Assembly (NCBI RefSeq): GCF_036850765.1
Contig: NC_089492.1
Span: 295,749,090-295,813,089, forward strand
Length of the DNA stretch: 64,000 bases
Direction: 5' to 3'
Origin: Saccopteryx bilineata
Taxonomy: Eukaryota > Chordata > Mammalia > Chiroptera > Emballonuridae
In this document: in pieces, positions 12,201-26,400 of the stretch
Numbering within the stretch: position 1 is the first letter of the stretch
Layout of the letters: each line of letters starts with the position of its first letter
The notes under the pieces: generated by a model
What the model saw: the letters and a program-made list of their open reading frames with translations, nothing else
Told to the model about the DNA's origin: nothing
The model's database searches: none
Made by a program: the position numbers and the translations under genes

Positions 12201-14440
12201 AGTGCCCCTTGGGTGGGGCAGGCCCTGTGCATGTCACTGTCACACCCTGCCAGCCCCTCACTCACGCCTGTTATCTGACCCTTTCTCTTTCAGGAGCACC
12301 TGAGATCGTGACCTCTGGCAAACACCACTCCCTTGTGGGTGTTCTTCCTTTCTAGCTCTTCTGATTTTTGAGATTAGACAATAGGCATCTAATTCATACT
12401 TTGTTCCAATAAAATAAGCATTTTGAAAATTGGTTAATATTTTATTGGTTGCATAATATAACTTCCCAATGACTCATTACTCCAGACTCACAGCCTCTCT
12501 GAACACCTCCATGGGGGTTCTTTCACTTTCTCCCATTTTAAATTAATCTGGATTACCCTGGCTGGATAGCTGGGTTGGTTAGAGCATCATCCTGAAGTGC
12601 AGAGGTTTCCAGTTCGATCCCCAGTCGGCACGGACAGGAACAAATTGATGTTCCTGTCTGTATCTCTCGTTCCCTTTCTCTCTTTAAAATTTTAAAAATA
12701 ATCTAGATTACCATCTGAATAAAAAATGTTTTTAATTTATTGGCTTTTTAGAGAGAAAGGAAGAAAGAAAGAGTGAGTGAGAGAGAGAGAAACATCAATT
12801 TGCTGTTGCACTTATTCATGCATTCATTGGTTGACTCTTGGATGTGCCCTGACCGGAAATCAAACCCAAACGCTGGTGGATCGGGATGATACTCTAACCA
12901 AATGCCACTGTGTGTGTGTGTGTGCATTGCATGCATCTATACACACATGCACACCTGAGCATGCACACATGCACAAATAAAAGCGTTGCTTCTAAATGAC
13001 TCATCTGCTCCCATGGACGTGGGTGTTCCTGCACCTGTCGCCCTTTAAGACACCACAGAATTTTGCAGGATTTAACACTACATTTCTTGTGTGGCCTCAG
13101 AGGCTAATCAAGCACAAATGCTGCTGCTACCCCAGCCACACGCCCCAGCAGAGGACGCTGTCCGCCTTCTATACCAGATGCAAGACAGAAACTGAGACAA
13201 GGGAGGGTGCCTGGTGATAACACAGAACATATGAAGCCCCGGGCCTCAGAGGAATCACGTGAATCCTTTTTTTCCTTTTTTTGTGTGACAGAGACAGAGA
13301 GAGACAGAGAGAGGGATGGGAAGGGAGAAAGATGAGAAGCATCAATTCTTTGTTGCGACACCTTAGTTGTTCACTAATTTCTTTCTCATATGTGTCTTGA
13401 CTGGGGTCTACAGCAGACCGAATGACCCCTTGCTCGAGCCAGCGACCTTGGGTCCAAGCTGGTGAGCCTTGCCCAAACCAGATGAGCCCACGCTCAAGCC
13501 AGAGACCTCGGGGTTTCGAACCTGGGTCCTCCACATCCCAGTCCAACGCTCCATCCACTGCGACACCGCCGGGTCAGACCTGACTCCATTTTTCTTAATG
13601 ATTTCCACTCTCACTTCCCCAGCACCGAGCACACCTACAGACACAGTGTCCCTCGTCATGACAACGAGGATTCATCCAGCTGCAAATTCAAGGCCAGGCA
13701 CCTAGGAACCAGCTGGCATCTCCTGAATCCAGCCTCGTGGTACCTATAGGGGGCAAGCGTGTGCATGCACCCCATTTTTACACATGGAGCTGCGGAGGCT
13801 GGAAAGCCAGCTCAGGCCTGTCTATAGGCTCCTCTCCGCAGCCCCCTGCTCCGTGAGCATTCGGTCGCCTTGACAACTGAGCATCCGGCGATCATGTGTC
13901 CAGGCAGACCAACTTACAACAGTATCTCCAGGGAGCAGCCTGGGTGTTGCAGAGCCTCGCACAGCAGCATGGCGCCTCTGTTCTTCACGGGGTTCTCCAC
14001 CAGGGAGAGCAGCTTCAGCTTCTGGTTGCAGATCAGGATGGAGGCGACATCTTCGCAGGCTTCCTCCGTGATGTCACACTTCCCCAACCTGTAGGTGAGA
14101 TGCAGGGTGTGAGCAGAGGGGTCACAGGGCGTATTGACCAACAGAAACAGACTCACAGATACGGAGAATAGACAGATGGTGGGGCACGTGGGAAGGGAGT
14201 CATGGGGCCGGGTGGAAAGGGAGAGGGGATTGAGAAATAGAGATCAGTATTTACAGAACAGTCATGGGAGTATAAAGTGCAGCACAGAAAGTATAGTCAA
14301 TAATATTGTAATAGGCCTTGGCTGTTTGACTCAGTGGTAGAGCGTCGGCTGGCTGGTGTGTGGAGGTCCCAGATTTGATTCCCAGTCAGGGCACACAAGA
14401 GAAGTGACCATCTGCTTCTCCACCCCACCCCCCGCTCTCG

Positions 14441-14480
<40 letters not shown>

Positions 14481-17400
14481 TCCCCTCCTGCAGCCATCGC
14501 TCAATTGGAGTGAGTTGGCCTGGGCACTGAGGACAGCTCCATGGTCTCTACCTCAGGTGCTAAAAAACTGGCTCTGGTTGCAACAAAGCGACACCCCAGA
14601 TGGGCAGAGTATCGCCCCCTAGTGGGCTTGCCAGGTGGATCCCAGTACAGGTGCATGTGGGAATCTGTTCCTCCTCCTCCCCTCCTCTCACTAATATATA
14701 TATATTAATAATTATGTATGATGTCATGTGGGGGCTACAATTATTGAGAAGATCACTTCATAAGGTATATAAAAGTCTAATCACTATGCTGTGTACCTGA
14801 AACTAATCTTTATTATATGCGGCTTAAGTGTCTGTCTGTTGCCAATAGCTTATTGGTTGCTTGCGTAACTGTACTAGCCAATGGGGTGAAGTTGCCACGG
14901 CTGAACGCAAATTGAGCGGGTCAGGGGGAAGGTGAACATTTGTTTGCATTGGCAATCATCTGTTTTACATAAAAACTACATCTTAACGTAATTTCTTTTA
15001 AGAATGCCTCCTAGAAAATACAGCACTGGAGAGAAAAGGAGCTAAAGCTGCACAAAAACAGCTTTCTTGACAAAAAGAAACCACTGAGCAAAGAAAGACA
15101 AGGCTTGCTTCAGTCGCAGAGCAAATGCGTCTTTCTCGGCAAAATGAGACTGATGAGCATAGAGAAACAAGGCTTGCCTCAGATGCAAAACAAAAAAGCC
15201 TGTCTCAACAAAATGAGTCCCTTGAACAAAGGCAGGAGAGAAATGCAAAAAAAAAAAAAAGACAGAGTAATGCTGACCGAAACGCAAAAAGGATTAAAAC
15301 AGTTTCAAATGGAGAAACTTTAATTTTTGAGCACTCCTCTGGTGACATGAATATGAGCCTGCATTTGGACATGGTCAACTTTATGTTGCCTGTTCAAGAG
15401 TTTGTGAAGCCCTGGCCGGTTGGCTCAGCGGTAGAGCGTTGGCCTGGCGTGCGGAGGACCCGGGTTCGATTCCCGGCCAGGGCACACAGGAGAAGCGCCC
15501 ATTTGCTTCTCCACCCCTCCGCCGCGCTTTCCTCTCTGTCTCTCTCTTCCCCTCCCGCAGCCGAGGCTCCATTGGAGCAAAGATGGCCCGGGCGCTGGGC
15601 ATGGCTCTGTGGCCTCTGCCTCAGGCGCTAGAGTGGCTCTGGTCGCAACATGGCGACGCCCAGGATGGGCAGAGCATCGCCCCCTGGTGGGCAGAGCACC
15701 GCCCCTGGTGGGCGTGCCGGGTGGATCCCGGTCGGGCGCATGCGGGAGTCTGTCTGACTGTCTCTCCCTGTTTCCAGCTTCAGAAAAATGAAAAAAAAAA
15801 AAAAAAAAAAGAAAGAGTTTGTGAAAGGGCCCTGGCCGGTTGGCTCAGCGGTAGAGCGTCGGCCTGGCGTGCGGGGGACCCGGGTTCGATTCCCGGCCAG
15901 GGCACACAGGAGAAGCGCCCATTTGCTTCTCCACCCCCCCCTCCTTCCTCTCTGTCTCTCTCTTCCCCTCCCGCAGCCAAGGCTCCATTGGAGCAAAGAT
16001 GGCCCGGGCACTGGGAATGGCTCCTTGGCCTCTGCCCCAGGCGCTAGAGTGGCTCTGGTCACGGCAGAGCGACACCCCAGAGGGGCAGAGCATCGCCCCC
16101 TGGTGGGCAGAGCGTCGCCCCTGGTGGGCGTGCCGGGTGGATCCCAGTCGGGCACATGCGGGAGTCTGTCTGACTGTCTCTCCCCGTTTCCAGCTTCAGA
16201 AAAATACAAAAAAAAAGAGTTCGTGAAAGAACGGATGTAAAATTAAAAATAATTGATGGTCCTCTGCAAGGCGAGCTTAAAAATGATGGAAAGACTCTTA
16301 TTTAATGTGGTGCTAGAAGTTCTGGTCAGAGCAATCAGACAAGACAAAGAAATAAAAGGCATCCATATCGGAAAAGAAGAAGTAAAGGTATCACTTTTTG
16401 CTGATGATATGATCCTATACATCAAAAACCCGAAGGACTCCACAAAAAGATTACTAGAAACAATAAACCAATACAGTAAGGTCGCAGGATACAAAATTAA
16501 CATACAAAAGTCCATAGCCTTTCTATATGCCAACAATGTAATATTAGAAAACGAACTCAAAAAAATAATCCCCTTCACGATTGCAACAAAAAAAATAAAA
16601 TACCTAGGAATAAACATAACAAAGAATGTAAAGGACCTATATAACGAAAACTACAAGGCATTGTTAAGAGAAATAGAAAAAGACACAATGAGATGGAAAA
16701 ATATTCCTTGTTCTTGGATAGGAAGAATAAATATAATTAAAATGGCCATATCCCAAAGCAATATATAAATTTAATGCAATTCCCATCAAAATTCCTATGA
16801 CATTTTTTAAAGAAATGGAACAAAAAATCATCAGATTTATGTGGAACTATAAAAAACCCCGAATAGCCAAAGCAATCCTAAGGAAAAAGAATGAAGCTGG
16901 GGGCATTACAATACCTGACTTTAAACTATATTATAGGGCCACGATAATCAAAACAGCATGGTATTGGCAGAAAAATAGACACTCAGACCAATGGAACAGA
17001 ATAGAAAGCCCAGAAATAAAACCACATATATATGGTCAAATAATCTTTGATAAAGGGGCCAACAACACACAATGGAGAAAAGAAAGCCTCTTCAACAAAT
17101 GGTGTTGGGAAAACTGGAAAGCCACATGCAAAAGAATGAAACTCGACTACAGCCTGTCCCCGTGTACTAAAATTAATTCAAAATGGATCAAAGACCTAAA
17201 TATAAGACCCGAAACAATAAAGTACATAGAAGAAGACATAGGTACTAAACTCATGGACCTGGGTTTTAAAGAACATTTTATGAACTTGACTCCAATGGCA
17301 AGAGAAGTGAAGGCAAAGATAAATGAATGGGACTACATCAGAATAAAAAGTTTTTGCTCAGCAAGAGAAACTGATATCAAAATAAACAGACAGCCAACTA

Positions 17401-20400
17401 AATGGGAAATGTTATTTTCAAACAACAGCTCAGATAAGGGCCTAATATCCAAAATTTACAAAGAACTCATAAAACTCAACAACAAACAAACAATCCAATA
17501 AAAAAATGGGAAGAGGACATGAACAGACACTTCTCCCATGAAGAAATACAAATGGCCAACAGATATATGAAAAGATGCTCAGCTTCATTAGTTATTAGAG
17601 AAATGCAAATCAAAACTACAATGAGATACCACCTCACCCCCGTTAGATTAGCTATTATCAACAAGACGGGTAATAGCAAATGTTGGAGAGGCTGCGGAGA
17701 AAAGGGAACCCTCATCCACTGCTGGTGGGACTGTAAAGTAGCACAACCATTATGGAGGAAAGTATGGTGGTTCCTCAAAAAACTGAAAATAGAACTACCT
17801 TATGACCCAGCAATCCCTCTACTGGGTATATACCCCAAAAACTCAGAAACATTGATACATAAAGACACATGTAGCCCCATGTTCATTGCAGCACTGTTCA
17901 CAGTGGCCAAGACATGGAAACAACCAAAAAGCCCTTCAATAGATGACTGGATAAAGAAAATGTGGCACATATACACTATGGAATACTACTCAGCCATAAG
18001 AAATGATGACATCAGATCATTTACAGCAAAATGGTAGGATCTTGATAACATTATACGGAGTGAAATAAGTAAATCAGAAAAAACAAGAACTACATGATTC
18101 CATACATTGGTGGAACATAAAAACAAGACTAAGAGACATGGACAAGAGTGTGGTGGTTACCAGGGGTTGGGGGAGGGAGGATGCAGGAGGGAGGGAGGGA
18201 GAGAGTTAGGGGGAGGGGGAGGGGCACAGAGAAAACTAGATAGAGGGTGACGGAGGACAATCTGACTCTGGGCGAGGGGTATGCAACATAACTTAATGAC
18301 AAGATAACCTAGACATGTTTTCTTTGAATATATGTACCCTGATTTATTAATGTCATCTCATTAACATTAATAAAAATTTATTTATATAAAAAAAATGATG
18401 GAAAGATCTACACAAGAAATGGTGTGTACAAAGAGATCTTTGACATGTGAATTAACATTTTATTATTTAAATCACCTTTATTTATTAAGCTAGCGGTGGC
18501 TCTTAAGAAATGTACCGCCAGTGGTTTCCTTCATTGCACTCTACTTTAAGCAATTAAGCAAGTAGAAGGGGAAACCCCGTGGGGCACTAAGCAAAGGGGC
18601 ATCCTCGCCGCCTGCCCTGGGTAATTCAGTTTGAATTAGCAGACACCTTTGCACAAATCATTTTAATTACAATTTATAATATCTAGAACAGTGGTCACTT
18701 CGTATGACCGCCGGGCTTTCTAGTATACTATAATCTTGTACATCAAGTGGAATTGAAAAGTTACCTATGAGGGAGCTCCCATAAGACTATCCACTGATTT
18801 CTCAACAGAAACATTTCAGGCCAGAAAGGGTTGGCAAGAAATATTCACAGTGATGAAAAGCAAGGACGTACATCCAAGATGACTCTACCCACCAAAACTA
18901 TCACTTAGAATCAAAGGCCATATAAAAGCTTCCCAGACAAGAGGAAGTGAAAGGAGCTCCTCACTGCCAAAGCAGTAGTACATGAAATGTTAAAGGGTCT
19001 TCTTGAAGAGAAGAAGATAAAAAACATGAACAATAAAATGGCAATAAATACATACCTATCAAAATTGAATCTAAAAAACAAAATAAATAAGCAGAACAGA
19101 AACAGAATCATAGATACAGAGGACATTTTGATAGCTGCCAGATGGGAGGATGATTGGGAGACCAGATGAAAAAAGTAAAGGGGTTAAGAGGTACAGATAG
19201 GTAGTTACAGAACAGTCACATAGATGCAAAGTATAGCACAGGGAAAATAGTCAATAATATTTATTCTAATAACTATGTATAGTGTCAGATGGGTATGAGA
19301 TTTATCAGGATGATCCCTTAGTAAGTTATATCATGTTTAACCACTGGAGTATATATCTGAAACCAATATGATATTGTATGTCAACTGTCACGGAAAAATA
19401 AAAATTATTTTTAAAAATTTTAATTGGTCTTGGACCACACCCCGACTTCTAATCTCACACCTGCCAACTCAATGTCCACATTTCAGATTTTTTTTTTCTG
19501 TATTTTTCTGAAGCCGGAAACGGGGAGAGACAGTCAGACAGACTCCCGCACGCGCCCGACCGGGATCCACCCGGCACGCCCACCAGGGGGCGACGCTCTG
19601 CCCACCAGGGGGCAATGCTCTGCCCCTCCAGGGCGTCGCTCTGTTGCAACCAGAGCCACTCTAGCGCCTGGGGCAGAGGCCGAGGAGCCATCCCCAGCGC
19701 CCGGGCCATCTTTGCTCCAGTGGAGCCTCGGCTGCGGGAGGGGAAGAGAGAGACAGAGAGGAAGGAGAGGGGGAGGGGTGGAGAAGCAGATGGGCACTTC
19801 TCCTGTGTGCCCTGGCCGGGAATTGAACCCAGGACTTCTGCACGCCAGGCCGACGCTCTACCACTGAGCCAACCGGCCAGGGCCTTTTTTTTTTTTTTAA
19901 TGAGAAAGAGAGAGAGGGAGAAAGGGATATACAGGAAGGGAGAGGGATGAAAAGCATCAATTCTTCATTGCGGCATCTTAGTTATCCATTGATTGCTCTC
20001 TCATATGTGCCTTGACTGGGGGCTCCAGATGAGCCAGTGACCCCTTGCTCAAGCCAGCAACCTTTGGGCTCAAGCCAGTGACCTTGGGCTCAAGCCAGTG
20101 ATCATGGGGTCATGTCGACAATCCCACATTCAAGCTGGTGGCCCGTGCTAAAGCTGGCAACTTCCAGGATTCAAACCTGGGTCCTCAGCATTCCAGGTGG
20201 ACACTCTATCCACTGTACCACTGCCCAGATTTTTTTTAAAAAAGCAAATATAATTACATAACTCTCCTTGTTAACCTTTGGTTACTTTCCACTGAAGTTA
20301 GGAACAAGTCAGAGCCAATGGTTCTCAACAGGGGTGATCACTGACTTCCAGAGGACATTTCTCTGTGTCTGGAGACATTTGTGGTTGTCACATCTAGGGA

Positions 20401-23400
20401 GAAGGACACCACTGCCATCCAGTGGGGGGAGGCCAGGATGCTGTTCAACATTCCACATTGTTACGGGCAGTCCTCCACAACAAAGGGTTATCCAGACCTC
20501 AATCTGATTATCTGGTTATTTGTCAATAGTCCTGAGGTTGAAAAGCTCTGGGTCTGAGTTCTAATGCACCTTCAAAAGGCATCCCATGAGCCAGAGCCAG
20601 TTTCTCACTGTTGGCACTTCCGGATTTTGGGCTGGATGATTCTTTGTTGTGCATTGGAGGAAGTTGAACAGCATCTGTGGCCTCCACCCACTAGATGGCA
20701 GCAGCATTTCCTCCATGCGTTTGTGATGTTCAAAAGTATCCCCAGACACCGGCATCTTCACAGTGACAACACGACCCTTTGTTGAGAAATACTAGGCTAG
20801 AGAATATCGGATTTTGAGGACCTCTCAGATTCATTACCAAACTGAAGTCAAGAGAAGAGTTGGTCTGCCCCAAAGAGGCCAAGTCTCCAGCTAAGATATC
20901 TCGACAACTCACTCCTGCTTTCCTATATCTGATACCCAATAATACTTAGGTGAATGAACAGTAGATAAAACTCTTTGTAAATGGCATAACATGAAATGGG
21001 GCAAAAATACTCAGGAATTCTGCAAGTTCCCCTTGAGTAGAGAAAGCTAGAGTAGAAAAATAATAAAAGAATTGTTGTGGCCCTAGCTGGTTGGCTCAGC
21101 AGTAGAGTGTCGACCCAACATGTGGAAGTCCCAGGTTCGATTCCTGGCCAGGGCACAGAGGAGAAGCACCCACCCATCTGCTTCTCCACCCTTCCTCCTC
21201 TCCTTTCCCTCTGTCTCTCTCTTCCCCTCCCGCAGCCAAGGCTACATTGGAGCAAAGTTGGACCCACACACTGAGAATGGCTCCATGGCCTCTGCCTCAG
21301 GCGCTAGAATGGCTCCGGTTGCAGCAGAGAAATGCCCCAGATGGGCAGAGCATCACCCCCTGGTGGGCATGCTGAGTGGATCCCAGTCAGGCACATGTGG
21401 GAGTCTGACTGCCTCCCCACTTCTAACTTCGGAAAAATACAAAAAAAAATTGTTGTAAAACAAAACTAAAAAACAAAATTATTTTTAAAGAAAAAAAAAG
21501 TGTGGTATGGAAACACCTCAAACAGTAAATAGGAGCTACAGTAAACTTAAATGGTCCAACAACTCTTATGCACAGAACCTGCCTCCTCCGGGTTTTGTTT
21601 ACTGCTACTTCCATTCCTTCCTTGTTCCTTCTACTGAAAAAAAAAAAAAATGGGTTGAGCCTGTCTAGAAATCACCCAACCAGGGGAGCATCATCCCAGA
21701 TCAGTTTTAAGAGAAAGAAAGGCCTTGGCCTGGGTAGCTCAGTTAGTTAAGAGCATCATCCTGTTACACCACAGTTGTGGGTTTGACCCCCATCAGGGCA
21801 CATACAAGACTCAATCAATGAATGCATAAATAGATAGAAAAACAAATCAATGTCTCTATCTCTCTCTCCTTTCATCTCTTCTTCCTCTCTCTCTCTCAAA
21901 CCAATTTTAAAAAGTTTTTAAATTAAAAAAAGAGTAGAAATCATTTTAGGCAAACCAGTCACTTCCCCTCTGGACTCAATGTCATCATCAGCTGCATTAG
22001 ACAATCATACTTGTGGTCATTGCATCCTTCCTTATTTTACGTTTCTACAAATATCTTCAGGGGAAAATATTTGGGGTTCTGTTTTTGGTATGGTTGGCTG
22101 AGGGCAGACACAAGAAGAGTCAGATGGGCCCTGGCCAGTTGGCTCAGTGGTAGAACATTGGCCCAGCGTGTGGAAGTCCCGGGTTCGTGTGGAAGTCTCC
22201 TGTGTGTCCCAGGGCACACAGGAGAAGCACCCATCAACTTCTCCACACCTCCCCCTCTCCTTTCTCTCTATCTCTCTCTTTGCCTCCCATAGCCAAGGCT
22301 TCATTGTAACAAAGTTGGCCCAGGCACTGAGGATGGCTCCATGGCCTCCGCTTCAGGTGCTAGAATGGTTTCGGCCACACGGATCAACACCCCAGATGGG
22401 CAGAGCATAACCCCCTGGTGGGCATGTGGGTGGATCTCGGTCAGGCACATGCCAGAGACTGTCTTTCTGCCTCCCCACTTCTCACTTCAGAAAAATATGG
22501 AAAAAAAAAAAAAGAGCAGTCAGGTAAGGTGTCTGTGAGAAGTCAGCTGGTCACACAGACAGGAAGGATGAGATGACCTTTCTGAGAGGACACCTTGCCC
22601 AACAGACTCCATCTCTCCTCATAGTATTTTTTTTATAGGGACAGAAAGAGAGTCAGAGAGAGGGATAGACAGGGACAGACAGACAGGAACAGAGAATGAG
22701 AAGCATCAATCATCAGTTTTTTGTTGTGAGACCTTAGTTGTTCATTGATTGCTTTCTCATATGTGCCTTGACAGTGGACCTTCAGCAGACTGAGTAACCC
22801 CTTGCTCGAGCCAACGATCTTGGGTCCAAGTTGGTGAGCTTTTGCTCAAACCAGATGAGCCCACACTCAAGCTGGCGACCTCAGGGTCTCGAACCTGGGT
22901 CCTCTGCATCCCAGTCCAACACTCTATCCACTGCGCCACCGCCTGGTCAGGCTCCCCTCATCAGCATTTTTGCAGATACTGTGACAGAAGTGATGAATAT
23001 GCAAGTCAGAGGCTGATGCAGGAAAGAATGGAAATGGGTGCATTCAAACTGCCAAGTCCTCATGGGGAGGGGGGAATATATGTTCTTCCTCACCGACACC
23101 CCAGGCACTTACATGAGCTGTTGTATGTTGCACATGGGATGCTTCAGAGTCTCACACAGCTGCCTGACTTCCTCCTGGGAGAGATTGGTGCCATGCAGAT
23201 TTAGGAAGGTCAGATGAGCACTGTGAAGAATGGCTTTAAAGAAGTCGATTCCATTTCCAAGATCAGAAGCAAAACTGTACCTGCAAAGAACGAGAAATTG
23301 GAACCCACCCATCCAACAAAGGGTCACATCACTGTTTTGAGAAATCTGGTTACTCTCGCCTATAAATTTTTATTTTATTTTTTTGACAGAGACAGAGGGA

Positions 23401-26400
23401 GGCAGAGAGAGGAACAGATAGAGATAGACAGGAAGGGAGAGAGATGAGAAGCATCAGTTCTTCATTGTGGCACCTTAGATGTTTATTGATTGCTTTCTTA
23501 TTTGTGCCCTGATTGGGGGGGGGTAGGTACAGCAGAGCAAGTGACCCCTTGCTTGACCAGTGACCTTGGGCTCAAGCTGGTGAGCCTTGCTCAAACCAAA
23601 TGAGCCCGCACTCAAGCCGGTGACCTCGGGGTTTTCGAACCTGGGTCCTCCGCCTCCCAGTCTGATGCTCTATTCACGGCACCACCACCTGGTCGGGCAC
23701 ATACTAACTATACTCAATTGTTGTAAAGCCAGAGTGGAAAGAATGAAGCTCTCCTGTTAAAAAAAAAAAAAAAAAAAAAAGAGGCCGACGTCCAACTTAC
23801 ACCAACTTTTGAAGTTTGCAGGTGGGCTGTGCCAGCGCCTTCCAAAGGATCGCATGGGAGGCCTCATCGAAGCTGCAGTTGTACAAATCCAGAGTCTGGA
23901 AGTCCCGGCTGGTGGTGAACACGGAGCAGATGTCCCGCCAGTAGGCGAGTTTCTGATTGTAACTGTAGGAGAACGGACAGGGGCTGAATTCAACTCAAGA
24001 CCTTCTCAGAACAGGAAACACGCCATTCCCAGAGCCCCTCCAAGTGGAGGGACACCCAGGCCTGACCAGGGAGGGGGGAAGACAGGTAAGCGGAGTCCAT
24101 GTGGCACAGTGGTTGAGAGAGGGGACCCTGAGGCCACAGCAATGGGATCAAAACCCCTGTGAACCACGTTGTTAGTGGTGGGACCCTGGGCAGGCTAGTC
24201 AATCACATTCTACCTCCATTTCCTCCTCTTTCCGGTCATTGTGCTTGGTTATTGCAAACAAAGCTTGGTGCTGGGTGACCCATTGGTGAATGGGTATTGT
24301 GTCCAAAAACATGACTGCACAGGTGTACAATAAATAAATCCTGGGGATGTAATGTACAGGGTGACAACTAGAGTTTATATAGATATAAATATATATTTAT
24401 ATCTATTTATATTTTTATATATATGTATATTTGTGTGTGTGTGTGTGTGTGTGTGAAGCATGGAGGCAGAGAGTCAGACTCTGGCATGTGCCCGAACAGG
24501 ATCCACCCAACATGCCCACTAGGGTGCAATGCTCTGCCCATCTGGGTCGTTGCTCTGTTGCAACCAGGGCCATTCTCAGCACCCAGGGCGAACTCTTTCT
24601 AATCGAGCCATAGCTGTGGGAGGGTAAGAGAGAGATAGAGAGGAAGGAGAGGGGGAGGAGTGGAGAAGCAAATGGGCGCATCTCCTGTGTGCCATGGCTG
24701 GGAATCGAACCTGGGACTTCCACACGCCAGGGCCGACGCTCTACCACTGAGCTAACTGGCCAGAGCCAAGAGACTAGATCTTAAGTGTCCTCATCACAAG
24801 ACAAAAAAAAAATTCTACAGAGCTCTGGCCGGTTGGCTCAGCGGTAGAGCGTCGGCCTAGCGTGCGGAGGACCCGGGTTCGATTCCCGGCCAGGGCACAT
24901 AGGAGAAGCGCTCATTTGCTTCTCCACCCCTCCGCCGCGCTTTCCTCTCTGTCTCTCTCTTCCCCTCCCGCAGCCAAGGCTCCATTGGAGCAAAGATGGC
25001 CCGGGCGCTGGGCATGGCTCTGTGGCCTCTGCCTCAGGCGCTAGAGTGGCTCTGGTCGCAATATGGCGACGCCCAGGATGGGCAGAGCATCACCCCCTGG
25101 GGGGCAGAGCACCGCCCCTGGTGGGCGTGCCGGGTGGATCCCGGTCGGGCGCATGCGGGAGTCTGTCTGACTGTCTCTCCCTGTTTCCAGCTTCAGAAAA
25201 ATGAAGAAAAAAAAAAAAAAAAAAAAAAAAAATTCTACAACTTTGTATGGTGATGGGTAATAACTAGATTTGTGACCATTTCATAATATATACAAATATT
25301 GAATCGTTATGTTGTACAGCTGAAACAAATAGGCTGTTATTTGTTAATTATATCACAATTAAGATTTTTTTATATTTTCTTTTATTTATTCATTTTAGAG
25401 AGGAAAGAGAGAAAGAGAGAGAGAGAGAGAAGGGGGAAGGAGCAGGAAGCATCAACTCCCATATGTGTCTTGACCAGGCAAGCCCAGGTTTCTTTTTTTT
25501 TTTTTTTTTTTTTTTTGTGAAGCTGGAAACGGGGAGAGACAGTCAGACAGACTCCCGCATGCGCCCGACCGGGATCCACCCAGCACGCCCACCAGGGGCG
25601 ACGCTCTGCCCACCAGGGGGCGATGCTCTGCCCCTCCGGGCCGTCGCTCTGCCGCAACCAGAGCCACTCTAGCGCCTGGGGCAGAGGCCAAGGAGCCATC
25701 CCCAGTGCCCAGGCCATCTTTGCTCCAATGGAGCCTTAAGCCCAGGTTTCAAACTGGCAACCTCAGCATTCCAGGTCAATGCTTTATCCACTGCACCACC
25801 ACAGGTCAGGCAAGATTTTTTTTTTAAATTTAAACATGAATTTGAAAGGTGCAATGTATTTGAGGGCTAAAGTGTACGCTGATAATCTAACCCCAATGAA
25901 AGGGTAACAAGTTAAGAATCAGCAAAGAGATAAAACAGAAAAAATTCAGAGGAAACTAGGCAGAAGCTTCCAAGAGCCCCTTCTCAGTGTAAGCACCAGG
26001 ATATGCTAACATGCCATGAGCCCTGGCCAGGTAGCTTGGTGGATTAGAGCACCGTCCTGATTCACCAAGGTTGTGGGTTTGATCCCTGGTCAGGGCACAT
26101 ACATACAAGAATCATCCAATGAATGAATAAAGAAGTGGAACAACAAATTGATGTTTCTCTCTCTCTCTCTCTCTAAAATCAGTAAGTAAAATTGTTTAAA
26201 AAGAACTTCTTTTAAAAAAAGTTAGTGCCTGACCAGGCAGTGGCACAGTGAATGGAGCGTCGGACGGTGCAGAGGACCCAGGTTCGAGACCCCAGGGTCG
26301 CCAGCTTGAGCGCGGGCTCATCTGGTTTGAGCAAAAAGCCCACCAGCTTGAACCTAAGGTTGCTGGCTCCAGCAAGGGGTTGCTCGGTCTGCTGAAGGCC

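Larger units (their letters stand above)
14807..18723 (+). mobile_element. Helitron (rolling-circle transposon), with nested insertions
   Basis: The 5' end is tctttattatatgcgg with aagtgtctgtctgttg nearby, directly after an A. The 3' end is ctag, directly before a T. A short hairpin (ggtca, 7-nt loop, tgacc) lies 10 nt upstream of ctag. These are the diagnostic Helitron termini. Joining the flanks at A|T restores a continuous L1 3' tail (cctgaaactaa then tatactataatc), as seen in other L1 tails in this window. Two SINEs and an L1 account for about 2.9 kb, leaving roughly 1 kb of Helitron. It lies in NLRP9 intron 4, antisense to the gene. Confidence 0.8.

Noticed and set aside
16253..18037. 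L1 reverse transcriptase as an active gene
   Set aside because: It is 5'-truncated, missing the endonuclease part, and has two frame breaks.
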